Part shown: positions 60,641 to 64,000 of the stretch, piece after piece
Position numbering within the stretch: the first letter of the stretch is position 1
Layout: each line of letters opens with the position of its first letter
Assembly: GCF_000002425.4 (NCBI RefSeq)
Contig: NC_037275.1
Location: forward strand, 6,698,011 to 6,762,010
DNA from: Physcomitrium patens
Lineage: Eukaryota > Streptophyta > Bryopsida > Funariales > Funariaceae
Reading direction: 5' to 3'
Length of the DNA: 64,000 bases
Notes under the pieces: generated by a model
The model's database searches: none
What the model saw: only the letters and a program-made list of their open reading frames with translations
What the model was told of the DNA's origin: nothing
Made by a program: the position numbers and the translations under genes

Positions 60641-63600
60641 ACGAATGCCGGTCCGACAGCTTCATTTAGCTTTTCTGATGCAATAAGGTAGTGGAGACAC
60701 TGAAGATACTGCCATACACTAATAATCTCTAATTGGATATTCTACAGTCACGACGCAGAGAAAATTAAAACAACGAACCTTGTCGATGTTTTCAGGCTCT
60801 AGTCCTTGCCGCTGCCTTTCTTCGTAAGAGGCTGCTATCCAGTAACGACTAGAATCTGGAGTGTGAACCTGCGGTAGTGAAGAATGTGTAAGCCAATCTA
60901 AACAAACAAAGCTGAAAACAGATATTCATTCTGCACATTTGCAATGCATCCGTCTGTAAGTGTACTAAAAGAGTGTTATAGTGGTCTTTGACTTCCAGCA
61001 ACTCATATTAAAGGCGCCAGAACTTCATCCTGAGATGCTCACCATAGATTGAAATCGGGGAAACACAAAGACGAATCAGAAATGCGAGAAAAATTCAAAT
61101 GTAAAGAGGGAAATAGAGCCCTCTACATTCCTAATTTGTCAGCCAACGGAAAAAGGCGAAGCTTAATCGTCCATGGGTGATGCTGAGGTGAAACTGGTGA
61201 CAAAGTCCGAAGTGCCTATAGCAATACCATCTTAAAACTACGAGAGTAGTTGTATAGGAACACACTAACAGACTAAAAAGACAAATTAACACATCCAAGA
61301 CACTAAGTAGCAAATAAAAATCACTGCTGATCACCAAGCAAACAGCAAGCGAGGCAAAACCTTGATTTACAGAAACTGACAAAATCATGACGGCAGTGCA
61401 CAAGCATTTTACCTCATCAATGAGAACAATGGTCCCATCACTTGTCTTGCCAAATTCGTATTTAGTATCTACCAACAACAACCCATGCTTCCGAGCCACC
61501 TCCTGTAAACAAGAATGAAATCCTCCAATACTCAGTATTAAACATTTTCAAAATGAAAATGACTGATTGTTTCTAATGCAAAAGAGGAGCAAAGGTGTAG
61601 ACGTAGTGTTAACAGTGTTACACCTGGCCAAACTTGAAAAGTGCAAGAGCTCTACTTTTGACCTCCTCATAGTCTTCTCTAGACATCAATCCTTGCTCTG
61701 CTATCTGTGAAACTCAAAAACAATCACATCATGTTAGTTTTCAGGGGCGCACTGTTTCAGCATTTTCTGAAATACCAAAAACAATGTCCACATTGAATCT
61801 TGCTCTTTTAAGTGTTCAAAAATATCTTTCGCATCACTTGGGCGGACCCACTTGTTAAAGAACTTCTATACTGAAAAGTATGACCATCATAATAGAAAAT
61901 TGGACACTGGTAGTAAGAATTTGAACCGTTGTAGCTCCTCACCAACATACGTGGAATCAAAAGTTTTCATTCAAAGTTTTCATCATAAATAGATAAGGCA
62001 TCATTCACAATTCAAATAAATCAAAAAAAAAAAACGTGGTTGAGTGATCATTACTTCAACTGAAAAAATTAGGTGCAGAAAATCCAGAATAAGGTGAATG
62101 TCGCATACCTCATCTCCAGAGATAGGAAGGTCGTGGTCAGCAGCCTTAGTGGTAGGAGTCAATATATTAGCTTCCAACTTCTCATTCTTCTTCATTCCTG
62201 AATATGTCCAAACAATACCTTTAGATACCCTTCCCTTAAAAGACTTCTACAACAAAATAGTGCGGCAATGACTCCGTAGACAAATGAGTTTTTAGAAACT
62301 TGCAGTCTCACAAAATGACTCCTGAAAATGTTCTTAAGTCGTCTTCAGAGAGGCAGCAATAACCACACCTGCTAATGACTGCTAGATACGAGGTGACTTG
62401 TTCCATAATATAGCTATAAGATCAGATAGAAGAGCTATTGAACATGCATTCATTACCTTCTTTAAGCTCGTTGCCACAGTAATTGCGGACACCCTGGTTG
62501 TAAACTGTCCATAGTGAAGTGCTTGTGCTACCAGTCACAAATCCTCTTACTGAAAAAACCACAAGAGCACAACAAAAAAATTGAAAATCACCAAGCCAGT
62601 TCCGATCTTACAATTTAGAGAAAAGACACAAAACAAATTAAAGTGCAATTGACTTTTAAAGGCACTAAATCGTATATTCGTCCTTCAGACAAACGAAGAA
62701 AAATAGAAATGAATTCACTGGTTTTACTAGAATGTAAGCGAAGAAACAGGGATACAAAAGATGCCAAGAAGACATTACCTACAAATTCGACCGGAAAAAC
62801 CGTACACTTCTTAGCAATAGTGACATTCGGGTCTGGAGCGCTGACAATCGCATTGTCAGTAATGTGCTTGGTATTGTTAAACCACCAGATGCTTGTCTGA
62901 TTCAACACCTGCACCATACCAGACATGATTGATTCTCAGTATACATAACCTTTCAGGACATGGGTGTGAAGCCGAATTCTTGAGGCCAGCCAAACCCTTA
63001 GGGTTTAAGAGATTTGACAAACTTGACCTGGCCCTTGAAAGGAACAGAGGCGAGAATGCGGTCGAATGCACTTTGTCTATCAGTGGTCACTAGCACCATA
63101 TAATCCCCGGCGTCGTAAATATCTCTGACCTGCCACAAGGCAATCGCATGAGACTCATTGGTCACAAAGAAGCGTGTACACTGCGATTGCTTACGGAATT
63201 AGAATGCTAGCACGAGAGAGAGAGAGCTGAGCAAGGGGAAGAAAAAAGAGACATCCACCCACTTTGCCGCGAATCTTTGGTCCAAGCGAAGGAATTGCGT
63301 CGTTCAGAAAGCTCTCAGTAATGCAATTGCCCAAAGCTTCGTCGATTGAAGCCTCAACCTCCGGCCGCCGCGCATCCAAGTCCACAGTCGAGCTCACCAT
63401 CGCCGAGCTCACCCTCGGCCAAGCAACCACTTCCTTGCCGCCCCGCAGCACCATAGACGACAACTCCCGAACTCTGCTGCTGAGCGCAGCACGGGAGGTC
63501 AGCGTTCCAGGCGTCGTCGCAGGGAACCGCAACTTCGAACAGCACCGCGAGGACCCGCACGAGTCAGACAAGGGAGACGAAGCACTACCAGCAGCAGCAT

Positions 63601-63667
63601 CTACAACCAAAGATGAAGAAGACCGAGATGCCACTCCCATCGAGCTCATCACCATCACTGCTACCAT
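59657..63667 (-). CDS. PUR7: Phosphoribosylaminoimidazole-succinocarboxamide (SAICAR) synthetase, plastid type, twelve exons
   Basis: Catalyses the ATP-dependent joining of CAIR and aspartate in de novo purine synthesis, which in plants is largely plastidial. Exons on the minus strand: 63263-63667, 63028-63129, 62779-62908, 62457-62549, 62109-62197, 61624-61704, 61413-61502, 60779-60868, 60472-60522, 60013-60059, 59845-59902, 59657-59716. All junctions are GT-AG, in phase, and give 431 residues (Arabidopsis about 411). Exon 1 carries a Ser/Ala-rich transit peptide and then SLGPKIRGK. Family signature 1, FPVEFVVRGFVTGS, is at 207-220 across the exon 3/4 junction; signature 2, LVDTKYEFG, is at 310-318; ANILTPTTKAADHD and the TPDSSRYW loop are intact. 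The end (HDRIIRNVQDALSLLL) matches the family C-terminus. Several Met codons sit at the start; I used the first. The enzyme is monofunctional, as in plants and bacteria. Confidence 0.96.
60609..60639. repeat. Poly(A) run of 31 inside PUR7 intron 8
   Basis: It lies in the intron between exons 8 and 9, so it reads as poly(T) in the transcript. It is too far from the acceptor to be the pyrimidine tract. Confidence 0.95.
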
Positions 63668-64000
63668 CTCTAAACCAACACAAACGAAAACAAAAAAAAG
63701 AAGGGGGGGGACTCCTAGCGAGCCGCTTCAGCTCTCTTTTCTTCTCTTCCACGCCTCCACGCTCTCAATTCCAACAACACTTCCGCAATTCCACCACCAC
63801 TACCACAACACTACACAACACACCATGAAACCTACGCACTCCCTGCCACAGCCCTACATGAAATGAAGTAGCTAGCTGTGCGACAGGACAGGCAAGAATT
63901 TCTTCCTGTTCCGAGCACCGAGAGTGAGTGGATACACTCGACGAGTCCGCAGATTCTGCAGGTATTCAGGATGCGTTGCCATCCAGAGTGGGAGCATTTT
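63668..64000 (-). promoter_or_regulatory. PUR7 leader and proximal promoter
   Basis: Immediately upstream of the PUR7 ATG. Rich in short purine or pyrimidine runs and ACCACC/ACAACA triplets typical of plant leaders. No TATA box stands out. The window ends here, so the promoter may be incomplete. Confidence 0.45.

Noticed and set aside
1-64000. CRISPR arrays, operons, prophage or bacterial toxin systems
   Set aside because: No spaced direct-repeat array or co-directional gene run. Genes are plant-type with introns and long intergenic DNA.

Overview
This is nuclear DNA of a land plant, most likely a moss. The plant assignment rests on an ALOG/LSH transcription-factor gene, an AtGRIP-type golgin, and plastid-type genes for SAICAR synthetase (PUR7) and an RsmI-type 16S rRNA methyltransferase, both with N-terminal targeting extensions and GT-AG introns. 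The moss assignment is inference: long AT-rich intergenic tracts, compact introns, a long-tailed single-exon ALOG protein, an unusual secreted bulb-type lectin, and chromodomain Ty3/Gypsy elements nested in each other resemble Funariaceae such as Physcomitrium. I could not search a database to confirm it.

Layout. 1-8.07 kb: a decayed Tat/Athila-like Gypsy element, flanked at its left by an inverted LTR of a second (chromovirus) family and carrying a solo LTR of that family near its right end. 8.07-19.6 kb: mostly noncoding, with microsatellites and a few unassigned reading frames; the last 2 kb are probably leader and promoter of the ALOG gene (19604-20647, +). 20.6-24.7 kb: gene-poor, including one coding-like orphan frame. 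24.7-36.1 kb: a very AT-rich block whose core is a three-level nest of chromovirus LTRs (28483-35677), each level with its own 5-bp target-site duplication. 36.1-41.2 kb: no recognised gene; it holds a 21-bp-stem hairpin and a 21-G run.

41.2-44.0 kb (+): rsmI in nine coding exons, which I could join into a continuous 394-residue protein. 46.7-47.2 kb (-): a gene fragment weakly resembling DUF641/IRKI-GIL1 proteins. 49.7-50.8 kb (+): single-exon secreted lectin. 52.6-55.4 kb (-): single-exon 929-residue GRIP golgin, with a GC-rich probable promoter or leader near 57 kb. 58.4-58.5 kb: three tandem 52-bp repeats. 59.7-63.7 kb (-): PUR7 in twelve coding exons giving a 431-residue protein.

The genes are unrelated housekeeping or developmental loci, not an operon or pathway cluster: plastid ribosome methylation, plastid purine synthesis, Golgi tethering, meristem/organ-boundary transcription control and a secreted lectin. 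I found no convincing undescribed system. The most notable structures are the nested LTRs with intact duplications, the unassigned N-terminal half of the lectin, the coiled-coil frame downstream of pol in the first element, and the isolated hairpin at 40175-40231.
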